64,000 bases of DNA from Selenomonadaceae bacterium (GCA_017476005.1 JAFVEM010000072.1:1-64000); one strand, 5' to 3'; numbered from the stretch's first letter, positions 8,817-18,775 are shown. A program made the numbers and translations. The notes: generated by a model not told the origin, from the letters alone.

Positions 8817-9579
8817 AAACCTCCCGGCGCGCTCGGTGCGCTCGCCCCATGGCTATCCGTCCGCCGGTTTGCACCTCTCTTAGCACCTGACACAAACCTT
8901 GGTACAGCCCTTCGTTGTCAAATTCCGCCGTGTCCTGTTTCAGCCGTCGCCTTAGATAAAAAGCCACTTGCTCGTAGGCCACCGGGAGATTTTGCAGGGC
9001 GGCGAGACAGAAGGCCTCGTCCAGCGGCTCCAGTTGGTAGGCGGCCGCCTCCTTGGCAAAAGCGGCCACTACCTCCGGGTGCAAGGTACTTCTACCGATG
9101 GCCGCATAGGGAGAATGAATGACGTTGACGGTATTAAACTCCGTCACCCGGTCAAAAAAATCCGTATATTTAGTGCGCAGAATCGCCCCTGACTTCAATT
9201 TGAAACGCGCCAGCTCCATTTCGTCGGGGTGAACGTCCATATCCGGCGACAGCACCAGCCTTAGGGAGCGTTCCAAAAAACTCTCCGTTTCCTGAGGCAT
9301 GCCGAATCTTAGTTTTAAAATCATATATTCTTCGGTGGGAGCGTAAGTTAATGGCATGGGCTGGCGCAGGAAATACATAAAGCCTCCGTGTCGGACAATC
9401 CCCGGCTCCACCGTCAGGGAATCCCGGTTAATGCTGATACCGCAGCCGCTCACTATCCCGTCGCTGTACTCTGCATAGTAAAGCGGGAGCGCGTCGAAGG
9501 CTCGGTCGCGAATACTGGTTAGCGCCGCCGTGCGGAGAACGTGCAAGTCCTCTAAGAGTGGGTAGCGTTGTTCGTTCAT
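8806..9579 (-). CDS. Candidate baseplate/connector protein, unknown family
   Basis: 257 residues, no signal or membrane segment. The first ~100 residues (DALPLYYAEYSDGIVSGCGI then TVEPGIVRHGGFMYFL) resemble the N-terminal beta-domain seen in TssK and phage gp8/receptor-binding proteins, where an intrinsic start point and a G(I/L)V turn are typical. The rest is helical. It lies between two other unrecognised structural genes and the DUF4280/VgrG set, which fits a baseplate part. The family name is an inference; a structure prediction would decide. Confidence 0.5.
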   Translation of the reverse strand: MNEQRYPLLEDLHVLRTAALTSIRDRAFDALPLYYAEYSDGIVSGCGISINRDSLTVEPGIVRHGGFMYFLRQPMPLTYAPTEEYMILKLRFGMPQETESFLERSLRLVLSPDMDVHPDEMELARFKLKSGAILRTKYTDFFDRVTEFNTVNVIHSPYAAIGRSTLHPEVVAAFAKEAAAYQLEPLDEAFCLAALQNLPVAYEQVAFYLRRRLKQDTAEFDNEGLYQGLCQVLREVQTGGRIAMGRAHRARREVYVD

Positions 9580-9591
9580 TCACCATCATCC

Positions 9592-10299
9592 TCAAAAAAT
9601 AGCTATCTTGTCCAGCCGCATGGTTTCATCCACCCCCATGATGCCGAAATGCTTGTCCCAAAAAACCCGGATTTCAAACCCCAAGGGGAGAAACAAATCC
9701 TTCAAAAGCTCCCACCTGGCGTTCGTGGTCACATCTCGCTCCCGGCTCAGGTAAATATAAATGACTTGGGGGTGTTTTTTCACCTGATAGACAATGGCCG
9801 CCGGAAAAAGTTGACAGAGGATGCGACAGAAGGAATCCAGCCCCGAGCCGCTTTCCATCACCTGATAGAGTTCGTCGGCCACCGCCAGCTGTTCTTCCTT
9901 CGTGAGGGAGGCAAAAGTCTTAGCCGCCCTCTCCCCAAAAACCCCGGCTTTGAGTTCCCGGCGTACCTGCCGCACATAAAATTCCCGTTTGGTCATGCCG
10001 TGGCAGAGATCCACCTCCGCCAGCCAATGCACAATGGCATCAAAGGCGTACAGAATAAACTGCTGACTTTCCTTTTCCAGAAAATAAAACACATCCGGGT
10101 GCAAAAAGTACTGGAAGATCTCGTGAAAACGATACAGGGGATTTATGTCGATATTGGGATCGGTTATGTGGGCTTGATTGAGGCAAGCGAAGGACTGTTC
10201 GTAGCAGGGGCTGGGCGCCTCCGTGGGGCGGAAAAAAAGCTCGGCGGCCTCAATCCCGTCTCGCTCGGCCTGCAAGGTAATATCCCAGATAAAATTCAT
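9592..10299 (-). CDS. Unknown protein, candidate baseplate component
   Basis: 235 residues starting 6 bases after AGGAGG. Mostly helical with an aromatic-rich N-terminal half and a C-terminal alpha/beta end (ATTNARWELL, LGFEIRVFWDKHFGIMG). I recognise no family. Its place in the run of tightly spaced genes (11 bases after the gene before, 12 bases before the next) suggests it works in the same complex as its neighbours. Confidence 0.6.
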   Translation of the reverse strand: MNFIWDITLQAERDGIEAAELFFRPTEAPSPCYEQSFACLNQAHITDPNIDINPLYRFHEIFQYFLHPDVFYFLEKESQQFILYAFDAIVHWLAEVDLCHGMTKREFYVRQVRRELKAGVFGERAAKTFASLTKEEQLAVADELYQVMESGSGLDSFCRILCQLFPAAIVYQVKKHPQVIYIYLSRERDVTTNARWELLKDLFLPLGFEIRVFWDKHFGIMGVDETMRLDKIAIF

Positions 10300-10309
10300 C
10301 TTGCGCCTC

Positions 10310-11614
10310 CTACACCAAGCGACCGATACAGGCGTACTCCGGGAAAAAATGTTGCACTCCCGTCATGAGAAAACTTACGAGATCCCGGTTCAAATAAAAA
10401 TCGCTGTCCTTGGGGGCAAAGGACACCAGTATGGCCTCGTTTTGCTCGCCGCTTCTAAATTCGTAGGCGATGAAGGACTCTGCGGAGTAAGTCTCCCTTT
10501 CTCTAGGGGTGGGGCAAAGTTTCACCTCGGCGATGGTAAAATGCTCTTTCGTAAAGGGGAAGGATTCCAGATAGCGAATGAGTTCTCCTTTGGTCTTAAT
10601 GCGTTGTCCGAAGTGTTCTATCATGTTTTGGGAGAAAGTATCGTTCTGCTGGTTACTCATGAGAGGATAGGCATAATTAGGCTTGGGGGGCGCCGGGGAA
10701 AATTCGTAGAAAGGCCAATCCCCGGGCATCTCCCCGTCGCAGAGGATATAGAGATCCCCCTCCACCCACCGAAGCCCCCTCAGGTTCCAAGGGCAGCTTC
10801 TGAGGAGATATTCGTACTCCGGGGTGAACTGGCTCTTATAGAGGTAATGTTCGTAGTAGCCACGTTCCAAAGCCGGCTGTGGGTAGGCCGAAGCCTGAAT
10901 ATTCACCGGACGAATATTCCAGAGAGAAATAAGGTCGTGCTTGACCTTTTCCGCATACTCTTCGTAATCTACTTTGACCCCGGTGACCAGCTCCGCCTCC
11001 ACCTTGTCCGGCCATTCCTCCAAGCCGACAACATACACATCGAAGAGCTTGTAGAGATAGGGGCTGTTAATGGGACGCCACGGAAGGCCGTTAAGCCGCG
11101 ACATGGGATGGAGTTCTTCGAGCGCCTTTAAGTAGCTTTGGTTCGGTTTCAAGATAAAATCAGCCGCCACTTCGCCGTCGTCGCTGGTGATAAAGCCGTG
11201 GAACACCCTCGCCTCGCTGCGAAGTTTGGTGAGTTCCAAATGGTCTTCGGCAAAAAAGCAGGTGTAAAGGAAAAAAGGCTCGCCAGCTCTGACGGCGGAC
11301 AGCATTTCTTCTACCACTATTTGCCTTTCGTCTAAATCCTCCGCTCGCATGGGGAAAAGATACTTGTCGGTGACATCGTAGTCCTTCCGATAGGTAAGAG
11401 CCGTGATGACCGTGGGCATCCGATGCGCCCGAGGGACTTCGGCAAAGACCCGTTTTTCTAAAAGGTCGTACTCCGTCTCCACCTGATGATACAGCCCCAC
11501 CATCATGTCGGCGATAATTTCCTTGTAAAGTTCGCGGTTGGTCAGCTGATCCATGGCCATCAAGCGTTTGCGTACATAGGCGTCGATATCGAAACCATCA
11601 CCTAACAATCCCAT
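10310..11614 (-). CDS. Unknown 434-aa protein, candidate baseplate component
   Basis: Starts at ATG 11614 with AGGG seven bases upstream and overlaps the end of the Sel1 gene by 17 bases. The N-terminal ~60 residues are helical (LTNRELYKEIIADMMVGLYHQVE), followed by a mixed alpha/beta body rich in Tyr, Phe and Pro. Proteins with this kind of start are, from memory, named normocyte-binding protein in Clostridial loci with VgrG and DUF4280 genes; I cannot check this. Size and place would suit a TssK- or TssF-type role, which remains a guess. Confidence 0.55.
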   Translation of the reverse strand: MGLLGDGFDIDAYVRKRLMAMDQLTNRELYKEIIADMMVGLYHQVETEYDLLEKRVFAEVPRAHRMPTVITALTYRKDYDVTDKYLFPMRAEDLDERQIVVEEMLSAVRAGEPFFLYTCFFAEDHLELTKLRSEARVFHGFITSDDGEVAADFILKPNQSYLKALEELHPMSRLNGLPWRPINSPYLYKLFDVYVVGLEEWPDKVEAELVTGVKVDYEEYAEKVKHDLISLWNIRPVNIQASAYPQPALERGYYEHYLYKSQFTPEYEYLLRSCPWNLRGLRWVEGDLYILCDGEMPGDWPFYEFSPAPPKPNYAYPLMSNQQNDTFSQNMIEHFGQRIKTKGELIRYLESFPFTKEHFTIAEVKLCPTPRERETYSAESFIAYEFRSGEQNEAILVSFAPKDSDFYLNRDLVSFLMTGVQHFFPEYACIGRLV

Positions 11615-12500
11615 TCAGTTTCCCTGCCTTTATCTTATTCGCGTTTCTTTTAAGGGCTCGTTCCTTGGCTTCTGCGTTCTGTTTATCAATCACCAGTTGC
11701 CGGTACCTTTCGTAGTGTGCGCTTTTTTCCTGATCCTGCTTGACGCCGTTGCCGTAGCGATAAGCATCCGCCAGCACTTGCAAGGCCAAAGGATCCTTTT
11801 TGGCTTGATTGGCGTAGGAAATGGCGGCCTTGTAATCCTGCGCCACACCGCGTCCCGTATAATAGGCCGAAGCCAGATAGGCGATGGCCATGGTGTCTTT
11901 TTCGGCGGCGCCCATATTGCTCCAAGCCACGGCTTCTTTAAAATCCTGTTTCACATACTGCCCGGCATGAGCGCGGCGACCGGCGATGCCGTAAAGCTGA
12001 GCGAGTTTCAGCTTCTTTTGGCCGTACTCCGGCGGCAGGAAATTTTTAACGAGCTGTGCATTCTGCTGGGCGGCGATATTTTGCCAAATGAGAGCCTCCA
12101 CCTTGCTTTTGGGCATTTCCTGCCCCGTGAGATAGGCGTAGGACACAATGCACTGAGCTTGAGGACTGCCGTTCATAGCCATTTTCATCACCGGCCAATC
12201 TTCAGGCTTGGCTTCTTTTTTGGCGGCCTTCTCGGCTTTTTTGATTTCCTTCAGCTCTTTTTTCGTCTCTTTTTCCGCTTTCTTCTCTTCCTTCTCTTGC
12301 TTCTCCTGCTCCTTTTGCTCTTTGGTCTTGGGCGGCCCCAGCCCCAGCATGGGAGCCAGCTTGGCAAAGAGGGCTTGCGCCGTGGTGAGTTTTAGAATGT
12401 CTCCCACTACCCCTTGCACATCGGCGCTGGCTACCGACATGGGCGCGAAGATGGTCAGACACAGCAGGAGGGCGATGGCCTTTCGGCCTATACGCTGCAT
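11598..12500 (-). CDS. Secreted Sel1-repeat protein
   Basis: Start ATG 12500 follows AAGGTG by six bases. Residues 1-27 are a signal peptide (RKAIALLLCLTIFAP, likely cleaved after ASA). Then a Lys/Glu-rich coiled-coil stretch (residues ~58-95) and at least three Sel1-like repeats with the AxxYxxGxGVxQDxxxA pattern (ASAYYTGRGVAQDYKAAI, ADAYRYGNGVKQDQEKSA). Sel1 repeats are TPR-like scaffolds. An exported scaffold in this cytoplasmic-machine locus suggests a periplasmic assembly or anchoring role. Confidence 0.8.
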   Translation of the reverse strand: MQRIGRKAIALLLCLTIFAPMSVASADVQGVVGDILKLTTAQALFAKLAPMLGLGPPKTKEQKEQEKQEKEEKKAEKETKKELKEIKKAEKAAKKEAKPEDWPVMKMAMNGSPQAQCIVSYAYLTGQEMPKSKVEALIWQNIAAQQNAQLVKNFLPPEYGQKKLKLAQLYGIAGRRAHAGQYVKQDFKEAVAWSNMGAAEKDTMAIAYLASAYYTGRGVAQDYKAAISYANQAKKDPLALQVLADAYRYGNGVKQDQEKSAHYERYRQLVIDKQNAEAKERALKRNANKIKAGKLNGIVR

Positions 12501-12510
12501 ACCCATCACC

Positions 12511-15270
12511 TTAATTCGTACCGTCGAAGAAACTTTTTACCCATTGGTCGTCTTCAAAACTAAAAAACTGCTCTCGTCCCAGCCGCAGGGTTTCCTCCTC
12601 GCGATAGACAGGGACTACCAAAAAGCCCCACTCTAACGGGTCGGCCCACACGAAGAATTTGACTTCCCTGTCCACGATGGTATCCGTGTCATCCTGAGGT
12701 ATATTGGCGCCATACAGTTCTTCTATCTCTTCTTGCCGCTTGGGGCTAAATTCTTCTAGGGTGCAGTAATAAACAAATTCGTGTTTTAGATCCCCTTGGT
12801 CGTCTTTTAAGTACAAGGTGAGAGTGAGGTCGTCCATGTTGCGAGAGAGTACCCCCCGATTTATGTCCCGGCTACCTTGGATCATGGCCACTTCCTCGCC
12901 GGTGTGGGTGAAGCCCGTTAAAAGATAGGGGAGATGGGGCATACGGTTCCGAATGGTCACGTCCGCATAGCCGAATTTCTTATCCCGAAGATACTTCAAG
13001 GTGCCGTCGATACAGGACATCTTAAGCTCGCTACCGCCGGTGTCCTCCTGTCTGGAGGCCGGCGTACGCCGAGATTTTATTACCTTCCCCGGAACAAATT
13101 CCTTGAGAGCCGTGCGAAAATAATCTATCTTGCAGGATTGACCGCTCATCTTGATGATGCTGTATTCCTCCAGCTCGCCGCTTTCGTAAAGGGGATCCAT
13201 GAAGCGGTGGATGTTGCTGTATATATCCGGCGCTAAGATAAGAATCAACTCAAAAATGCTGAAAGCAATATCCGGCAAGTCTTGCACCACCGTGAGACCC
13301 ACTTCTTGCGCCACGGTGAGCCGCCACTTATCCATGGGGAGGATCACCGTGTCACCTGATTTAAGCGCCTGCTGCCGCAAAGCGTTCCAGTCCTTGTCCC
13401 CCTCCCGGGTGGCCGAAAGGATAACCTTCAAGGTAAAAGCGTGTTCAAAGAACTCTCGCTTAATCTGTTCGGCGCACTGGAACAGGAAATAAAAATTATT
13501 CCTTACCTGAAAATAATCTTGTCGCCGCTGGGTTTCCCAGTCCTTGAAGCGCGTGGGGATAATGGCCTCCGCCGCTTGATAGGCTCCTTCAAACCGTTCG
13601 TAAATCGGTTTTGTGCCGTTTTCATCTACAAAGCGAAAAATCTCTCGGTCAAAATCCGCCATCAGTTCTTGAATGGAAGGAATAGCGCCGGCCTTGGCAT
13701 AAGCCCACTGGTCAAGACCGCTGCGGCGGCCGTAGTAACTGTCCGCCGCTAGTCTCGTCCCCTCTTCTTGACGGCGACGGTATTGTCGGCAAAGAGCCTC
13801 CACCAGCCTGAGTTTCAACAGTTGCAAAATGCGATAGGTGAGGTTATTGCCCCCAAAATCCGTACTGCCGTTTTCGTAACCCGTCTCAATGTCGATTTTG
13901 TATGCCACCCGGCGATCCTCCACTTGAAAGGTGCAGGAGGATATATCGATGGTGCCGCCGCCGCAGTCGATAATGAGGGCGCTGACCCGGCGATTTTTCG
14001 GCACGGTGCGATTTTCAATCATTTCGCTGATGGTGTTGTAAAGGACGCTGACCCCCTCGTCGATCATGTCCCGGCGCTCCACGTTGTAATCGGGCAAAAC
14101 CTCTTGGAAGAGCCGCTGGAATTTATGCTTCTGCTTCACGGGGCAGGAAAGATGCACGTCCCGAATGCGGCATTTCAAGCGGTTTTCCAGACTGTGAATA
14201 ATGTAGAGGAAAAACTCCCTGAGAATGTCCTTACGCGGCACAAAGACGCGCCGTCCGGCTTTGTCAATGAGTTCCTCCTCCTTGTCATAGTCGGCAATCC
14301 AGCGTTTAATGTCGTAAAAGAGGCAAAAGCCCTCGTCGATGTAGCTGGAGGAAGCCAGATTCATGGCCTCGTAGCCAAAACAGTATCTGGGATGAGCCGC
14401 ATCCTCTAGAGAGAGTACGCCGATGACGCTGGGGACTAGGTTGGTAGCCTGGTAGTTCTGTTTCGGATCGTAGAAACAGGCGTAGCGCACCTTCTCGTGA
14501 TAGATGCCAGAGCCGGAACGGCTTACCGCATTTAGTTCTAGGGCGCCGGCCACGGTGTTGGCGGTACCGAAATCAATGGCCACCGGCGTCTTTAAAGTCT
14601 GCGGTTCTTTCACCACAAAGTCCAAGAGTTCCACCTTGGCCACGGGGATAATGGATTGCCTAAGGGGTACTTCCCCGTTGTAGAAACGGAAAAACAGCTC
14701 GGAGTACTGCCGCTCCAGAAAAATCATGACGTAACGCTTCACGTCCGCTTCCCGGCAGGGGAGAGCGGCCTCTTTCTTGAGATAAAGCCGGCTTTTATCA
14801 TCCCCCTTGGGAACCACGTTAAAAATGGCGCACAGATTCTGCTCGCTGTCCAGCAAAAAAGCGTTGGTCTCGCAAAACTCCGGCAGGTATCTTACCGTCA
14901 GTTCGTCGTAAAAATCCACGGCGAGGCCGTTATAAACCGTGATGCGCGTACTGCAATCGAGGGCTTTGTCCTCCCGTTCCTGCAAGGTGAGATGCCGCAG
15001 GGCTTCAGACAGCACCTCGTAATCTTCGGCGCGGTATTCCCGAATGAGCAGGGCGCTTTCGGCGCCCCGATAGCGTAGAATGGTGGCGATAAGGAGATGC
15101 TTGTCCAGCGGATTCACGACGCCGTGGATAATCCGCTCCTGCCGAGCGATCTCACGGAGCTGATGGATGGTCATAAGTTCCAGTTCCTGCCGGTGGTAGC
15201 GTTTGGCTGCGCCGACTTGCTCCGCCTCCCTCCCCGGCCGGGAGAGGACATATCCTCGCTGTGGTGCCAT
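12511..15270 (-). CDS. Hsp70-like ATPase with N-terminal SAP/Rho_N-like domain
   Basis: 919 residues from ATG 15270 (AGGAG eight bases before). Residues 32-70 (MTIHQLREIARQERI and DKHLLIATILRYRG) look like a SAP/Rho_N helix pair. The actin/Hsp70 ATPase phosphate loops are at about 229-242 (PVAIDFGTANTVAGAL) and about 435 (ALIIDCGGGTIDIS). There is no classic DnaK substrate domain and no EEVD-like end; the C-terminal 200 residues are strand-rich. It follows the pseudo-PP2C gene directly. The role could be ATP-driven assembly or disassembly of the sheath, in place of ClpV, but that is speculation. Confidence 0.75.
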   Translation of the reverse strand: MAPQRGYVLSRPGREAEQVGAAKRYHRQELELMTIHQLREIARQERIIHGVVNPLDKHLLIATILRYRGAESALLIREYRAEDYEVLSEALRHLTLQEREDKALDCSTRITVYNGLAVDFYDELTVRYLPEFCETNAFLLDSEQNLCAIFNVVPKGDDKSRLYLKKEAALPCREADVKRYVMIFLERQYSELFFRFYNGEVPLRQSIIPVAKVELLDFVVKEPQTLKTPVAIDFGTANTVAGALELNAVSRSGSGIYHEKVRYACFYDPKQNYQATNLVPSVIGVLSLEDAAHPRYCFGYEAMNLASSSYIDEGFCLFYDIKRWIADYDKEEELIDKAGRRVFVPRKDILREFFLYIIHSLENRLKCRIRDVHLSCPVKQKHKFQRLFQEVLPDYNVERRDMIDEGVSVLYNTISEMIENRTVPKNRRVSALIIDCGGGTIDISSCTFQVEDRRVAYKIDIETGYENGSTDFGGNNLTYRILQLLKLRLVEALCRQYRRRQEEGTRLAADSYYGRRSGLDQWAYAKAGAIPSIQELMADFDREIFRFVDENGTKPIYERFEGAYQAAEAIIPTRFKDWETQRRQDYFQVRNNFYFLFQCAEQIKREFFEHAFTLKVILSATREGDKDWNALRQQALKSGDTVILPMDKWRLTVAQEVGLTVVQDLPDIAFSIFELILILAPDIYSNIHRFMDPLYESGELEEYSIIKMSGQSCKIDYFRTALKEFVPGKVIKSRRTPASRQEDTGGSELKMSCIDGTLKYLRDKKFGYADVTIRNRMPHLPYLLTGFTHTGEEVAMIQGSRDINRGVLSRNMDDLTLTLYLKDDQGDLKHEFVYYCTLEEFSPKRQEEIEELYGANIPQDDTDTIVDREVKFFVWADPLEWGFLVVPVYREEETLRLGREQFFSFEDDQWVKSFFDGTN

Positions 15271-15284
15271 AATCCCATCTCCTA

Positions 15285-17264
15285 TCACTTCATATTTTTC
15301 TCGATAACCGCATCCAGGTCGATTTGTTGCAAAAGGAGCGTCATCTCGTCAACTTTGGCGCTGTTGCCGGCCACGGTGTAAAGCTGTTTGGCCTTGGTGG
15401 CGGCGGTCTTGGCTCCTTCAAAGTCCTTTTGGCTGTACAGCTCTTGAGCTTTTTTCTCCGCCGCTTGGGCATCCTGCTGCTGTTGCATCCCCTGCTGTTG
15501 TTTCATTTGCGCCGCCTCGGCCTTTTGTTGCATTTCGGCGGCTCGCTTGCTCTCGTCTAAAGCCAAAAATTTTTCCGCCGCGCTTTGGTAATAGACTTGA
15601 GCGCTGATGAAGTCGCCACCCATATAGGCTTTGTCCCCTTGGGTGCCGGCTTCCACCGCCTGAGCGTACTGACGATTTCTTTCGTCTTGCAGGTTGTTTT
15701 CCTCCAGCTTCTTCTGGTTCTTGGCATCCCTTACGCTCTGCAAAGAATTCATGGCGTCGGCTCTGGCCGCTTTGTCACCGCTGGCGCTGGCAATGGCTCT
15801 GGCCTCTAGGTAGGCTTTTTCCGCCCCCTCGATGTCGCCTTTAGCCAAAAGTTCGTCCCCTTGCTTCACCGCATCATTGATGGCGGCGTCGCTTTTTTCT
15901 TTTTGCTTCTTGTCCGTGTCGGTTAATTGTTTGGTGCGTTCGTCGTACAGACGATCCAAGGCATCCATGGCCGCTTGCCGTCCTTCTTTGTCGTTAGCCA
16001 AGGCGGCCTTGTCTCGCGCTTTGTAATAGATGGCCTCGGCTCTGTCCAGATCCCCGGCGGCCATGACCTTGTCCCCTAAGGCAATAAAATCGGTGACATA
16101 GATGAATCCTTCCGTCTGAGAAATGCGCCGCTCTAAGTAACTCATCCCCATGAGGTCAGCTTCCCGGGAATTATCCAGCCCCGTCATATAAACGTCCATG
16201 GCCGACAAGTAGTCTTTGGCTTGGAATAACTCGTCTCCCCGTAAAATGGAATCGATGAGTACCAGATAACGGCGCATCCGATCTTCGTCCTCCGTGCGAC
16301 GCAAATCTTTGGCTTGCTCCAGCGCGTCTTGACAGCTGGCTTGCGCTCTGGCGTAGTTATCCGCGTGGAGGAAATCCACCACTTCCACCTCGGTGGCATT
16401 CAGTTTCTCTACCTTGTGTTGATGCCACTTGTAGATAAGGAAAGCAATCAGCGCCACTATCAAGATAATAATGAAGGTAATAATAGCTATTTTTAGGTAG
16501 AGGCGGCGTTTGCGCTCCCTTTCCGGGTCACGGTAAGTCTTGTTGACGAAGATGGTGGCGATGGTATAGCTCTTGAGTTGCGCCGGTTGCCGCGACAGCA
16601 AGAGGTCTTCCAAGGTGTCGATGGATTCTTGGGGTTCGTTACTTGCTTCTCGGAAAATGTCGTCTATTTCCCCGGCATCCACATGCTCCCAGAAACCGCC
16701 GGTATAGAGCGCCAAAATATCTGCGTCTTGCAGTTTGAATTTGTCCGAGACAAAGGGGGAAAAGGAATCCCGTTTGCCCAAGTAGGCGTAAAGATTATGG
16801 CGTTCCTCATGCTCTTCCAGTACGGTTTCCGTCTTTTTATGGCGCAGGAGCTGCTGCGCCAAGGACATATCGGCGGAGCGCAGGAAAAGACGCCCTTTCC
16901 TATATACCCGGAGGCGAATATCCCCCGCCGCCCCGTAACGAAAATCGGCGTAATCCGTCACCAACATGAGGATAGAAGCCTTTAAGCGCTCCTGCTTGCC
17001 TTGGGCTATAAGCCTTTGATTGGCGTCCTGCAAACAGCGTTTAATGACGCTCCGGGACAGGCTGGGATTTTCTTCAAAATTTAAAATAAGATGCTCTACG
17101 GCGAGCCTCGCTGCCTCGGAGGAATGAAAATCCGTGATGCCCGCCGCCACCACATAGCAGGCGTAGTCATCAAGCTCCACATAGGCAAAGTAGTCGTTAT
17201 TGGCCAGCTCGCCTCCGGCCTCGGATACGAAGGCCGTTTTGAACTCACTGTTTGACTTTCTCAT
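15285..17264 (-). CDS. Membrane protein with degenerate PP2C domain and TPR-like C-terminus
   Basis: 659 residues. Residues 1-245 follow the PP2C fold, but catalytic positions are lost: the DGMGG loop reads AAGITD and the final DNxT reads SYTIAT, so it is probably a pseudophosphatase. One membrane segment lies near 262-282 (KIAIITFIIILIVALIAFLIY). The remaining ~370 residues are TPR-like units rich in Ala, Asp and Gln (for example GDLDRAEAIYYKARDKA), ending in a Gln-rich coiled coil. It may sense phosphorylation on the cytoplasmic side and present the repeats outside the membrane. Starts 17 bases after the PP2C gene. Confidence 0.75.
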   Translation of the reverse strand: MRKSNSEFKTAFVSEAGGELANNDYFAYVELDDYACYVVAAGITDFHSSEAARLAVEHLILNFEENPSLSRSVIKRCLQDANQRLIAQGKQERLKASILMLVTDYADFRYGAAGDIRLRVYRKGRLFLRSADMSLAQQLLRHKKTETVLEEHEERHNLYAYLGKRDSFSPFVSDKFKLQDADILALYTGGFWEHVDAGEIDDIFREASNEPQESIDTLEDLLLSRQPAQLKSYTIATIFVNKTYRDPERERKRRLYLKIAIITFIIILIVALIAFLIYKWHQHKVEKLNATEVEVVDFLHADNYARAQASCQDALEQAKDLRRTEDEDRMRRYLVLIDSILRGDELFQAKDYLSAMDVYMTGLDNSREADLMGMSYLERRISQTEGFIYVTDFIALGDKVMAAGDLDRAEAIYYKARDKAALANDKEGRQAAMDALDRLYDERTKQLTDTDKKQKEKSDAAINDAVKQGDELLAKGDIEGAEKAYLEARAIASASGDKAARADAMNSLQSVRDAKNQKKLEENNLQDERNRQYAQAVEAGTQGDKAYMGGDFISAQVYYQSAAEKFLALDESKRAAEMQQKAEAAQMKQQQGMQQQQDAQAAEKKAQELYSQKDFEGAKTAATKAKQLYTVAGNSAKVDEMTLLLQQIDLDAVIEKNMK

Positions 17265-17280
17265 GTACGCGCCTCGCTGT

Positions 17281-18114
17281 TTAGTTCCGATAGATCATGA
17301 CGCTGGCGTTATCTTTGTCCGCGACCGCCGCTTTCTCCACAGCGGCGATGATAGCTACGGCCAAATCTTCCGGCGAGCCGCCTACTTGGAGGCAGTCTTC
17401 GATTTCCGTCCATTTCAGGACATCCGTCACGCCGTCCGTCATTAAAATCACCAGATCCCCCGGCAAAAGCTCCAAGGGCTGACTGAAAAACTCAATGTCC
17501 GAAAAGCCCTCCTGCCCCAAAACATTGTACAGTCGTTGCTGTTCGATGAGGGAGATGGCCGTGGGCTTACTGATGCGTCCTTCCTGATAACGCTTCCGGG
17601 CAAGAATCCCTATGGTTTGCCCTTCGCTTACCGGGATGAGATCTCCGCGCCGCCAGACGGCTATCCTGACGCTCCCCACCAAGGAATAATAAAGCCTACT
17701 TCCCTGCAAAAGCGCCACCGCCACCGAGGCCATGCCCTGACGTTCCTCTAGGGTATTTAGTATCTGACGGTTGGCCACTTGAAAGGCGCGGCGAAAATAA
17801 TATTGGGGTTTGTCCGCCGCTTGAAACCCTCCGTAAAGATCCAGAAAGGTGTCCACCGCCAAACGCGCCGCCACTTTTCCGCCTTGGCCGCGTCCCATGC
17901 CGTCGGCGAGGATCATCACCGCCCCTCGGTCTCCCAAAGCGCTGCCAGCATAGTCCTGTTGCACCTCTCGCTGGCCGATGGTGGAGGCGCTGCCGATAGG
18001 ACTTATCCCCCCCACATAATCGTTTCGCTGCTGCCACCTGATGATAAGGAAAGCGACGATGACTAGGAGGAGTAGGCTCATCCCCACCAAATAGGTGCTT
18101 TCATATCCTGCCAT
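17281..18114 (-). CDS. Membrane-anchored PP2C-type Ser/Thr phosphatase
   Basis: 277 residues. An N-terminal membrane anchor (residues 8-26) precedes a complete PP2C domain with REVQQD, LADGMGRGQGG, LMTDGVTD and DKDNAS, which carry the metal-binding Asp residues. In type VI systems PppA is a PP2C that reverses PpkA phosphorylation of Fha. Here it is flanked by FHA genes but no kinase gene is seen in the window. Starts 5 bases after the FHA gene. Confidence 0.88.
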   Translation of the reverse strand: MAGYESTYLVGMSLLLLVIVAFLIIRWQQRNDYVGGISPIGSASTIGQREVQQDYAGSALGDRGAVMILADGMGRGQGGKVAARLAVDTFLDLYGGFQAADKPQYYFRRAFQVANRQILNTLEERQGMASVAVALLQGSRLYYSLVGSVRIAVWRRGDLIPVSEGQTIGILARKRYQEGRISKPTAISLIEQQRLYNVLGQEGFSDIEFFSQPLELLPGDLVILMTDGVTDVLKWTEIEDCLQVGGSPEDLAVAIIAAVEKAAVADKDNASVMIYRN

Positions 18115-18119
18115 GGTTG

Positions 18120-18677
18120 CTAGCCTCTTTGCGCTTCCAGATCGGTCTCCAAGGTGGGTTTAGCCTCCGGCATCGGGCTGTCTTCCCAGCGGAAATTATC
18201 GCCGCAGAAAGGTACGAAGAGAAATTTGCTCTTCCCTATCTCAATGACGTCATAGACGCTTAACACCACCGGCACATAAACGGCGTTGTCGTTATGATAC
18301 ACGAGGCCGTTGGAATCCCCGGGCAGGAGTACCGTTTCGTGCTTTTTGGGGTCATAGACGATAATGGCGTGATTGCGCCTGGTTATCTTATTGTCCCCCA
18401 AAATTTGAATGTCCATGTCGTCGGCGCGACCCACAAAATTCTTGCCCTCGTGGATCTTATAATCCTTCCCCTGACGCGGCCCTTCAATGCAGACAATCCA
18501 GCCGCAGACAGGACGAATTTCGTTCATGAACAGCAGTTCATCCACATCCGCATCCTGCGGCGCGCCCACCTCTTGCTTTTCACGAGTGGCGGTTTCGATG
18601 TTGCAATAGGGGCAGACAGTGCCATAGCGGCGCGAACTAAAAAGATGCCCGTTCTGGCAACGTATCAAACCGTTCAT
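18120..18677 (-). CDS. Zinc-ribbon and FHA domain protein
   Basis: 185 residues. Residues 7-25 form a zinc-ribbon-like set (CQNGH then CPYC). From about 65 to 165 is an FHA domain: GRADDMDIQILGDNKITRRN keeps the Gly-Arg and the phosphothreonine-contact region, though the usual Ser-x-x-His is Thr-Arg-Arg-Asn-His. FHA domains bind phosphothreonine peptides. Strong site GGAGAAG before the ATG. First gene after a palindromic repeat at 18703-18764, so it may head a sub-operon. Confidence 0.85.
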   Translation of the reverse strand: MNGLIRCQNGHLFSSRRYGTVCPYCNIETATREKQEVGAPQDADVDELLFMNEIRPVCGWIVCIEGPRQGKDYKIHEGKNFVGRADDMDIQILGDNKITRRNHAIIVYDPKKHETVLLPGDSNGLVYHNDNAVYVPVVLSVYDVIEIGKSKFLFVPFCGDNFRWEDSPMPEAKPTLETDLEAQRG

Positions 18678-18702
18678 GGCTACTTCTCCTTTGATTTAAA
18701 TA

Positions 18703-18764
18703 TTGGGGCTTTGCCCCAAACCCCACAAGGGGCTGGCAGCCCCTTGACCCGGCAATAAATTATT
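18703..18764. repeat. Interspersed GGGG/CCCC palindromic repeat
   Basis: Two adjacent hairpins, TTGGGGCTTTGCCCCAA and AAGGGGCTGGCAGCCCCTT, joined by ACCCCAC. The same layout recurs at 20944, 40274 and 46272. It sits between two FHA genes. Confidence 0.75.
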
Positions 18765-18775
18765 ATTGATTGGTC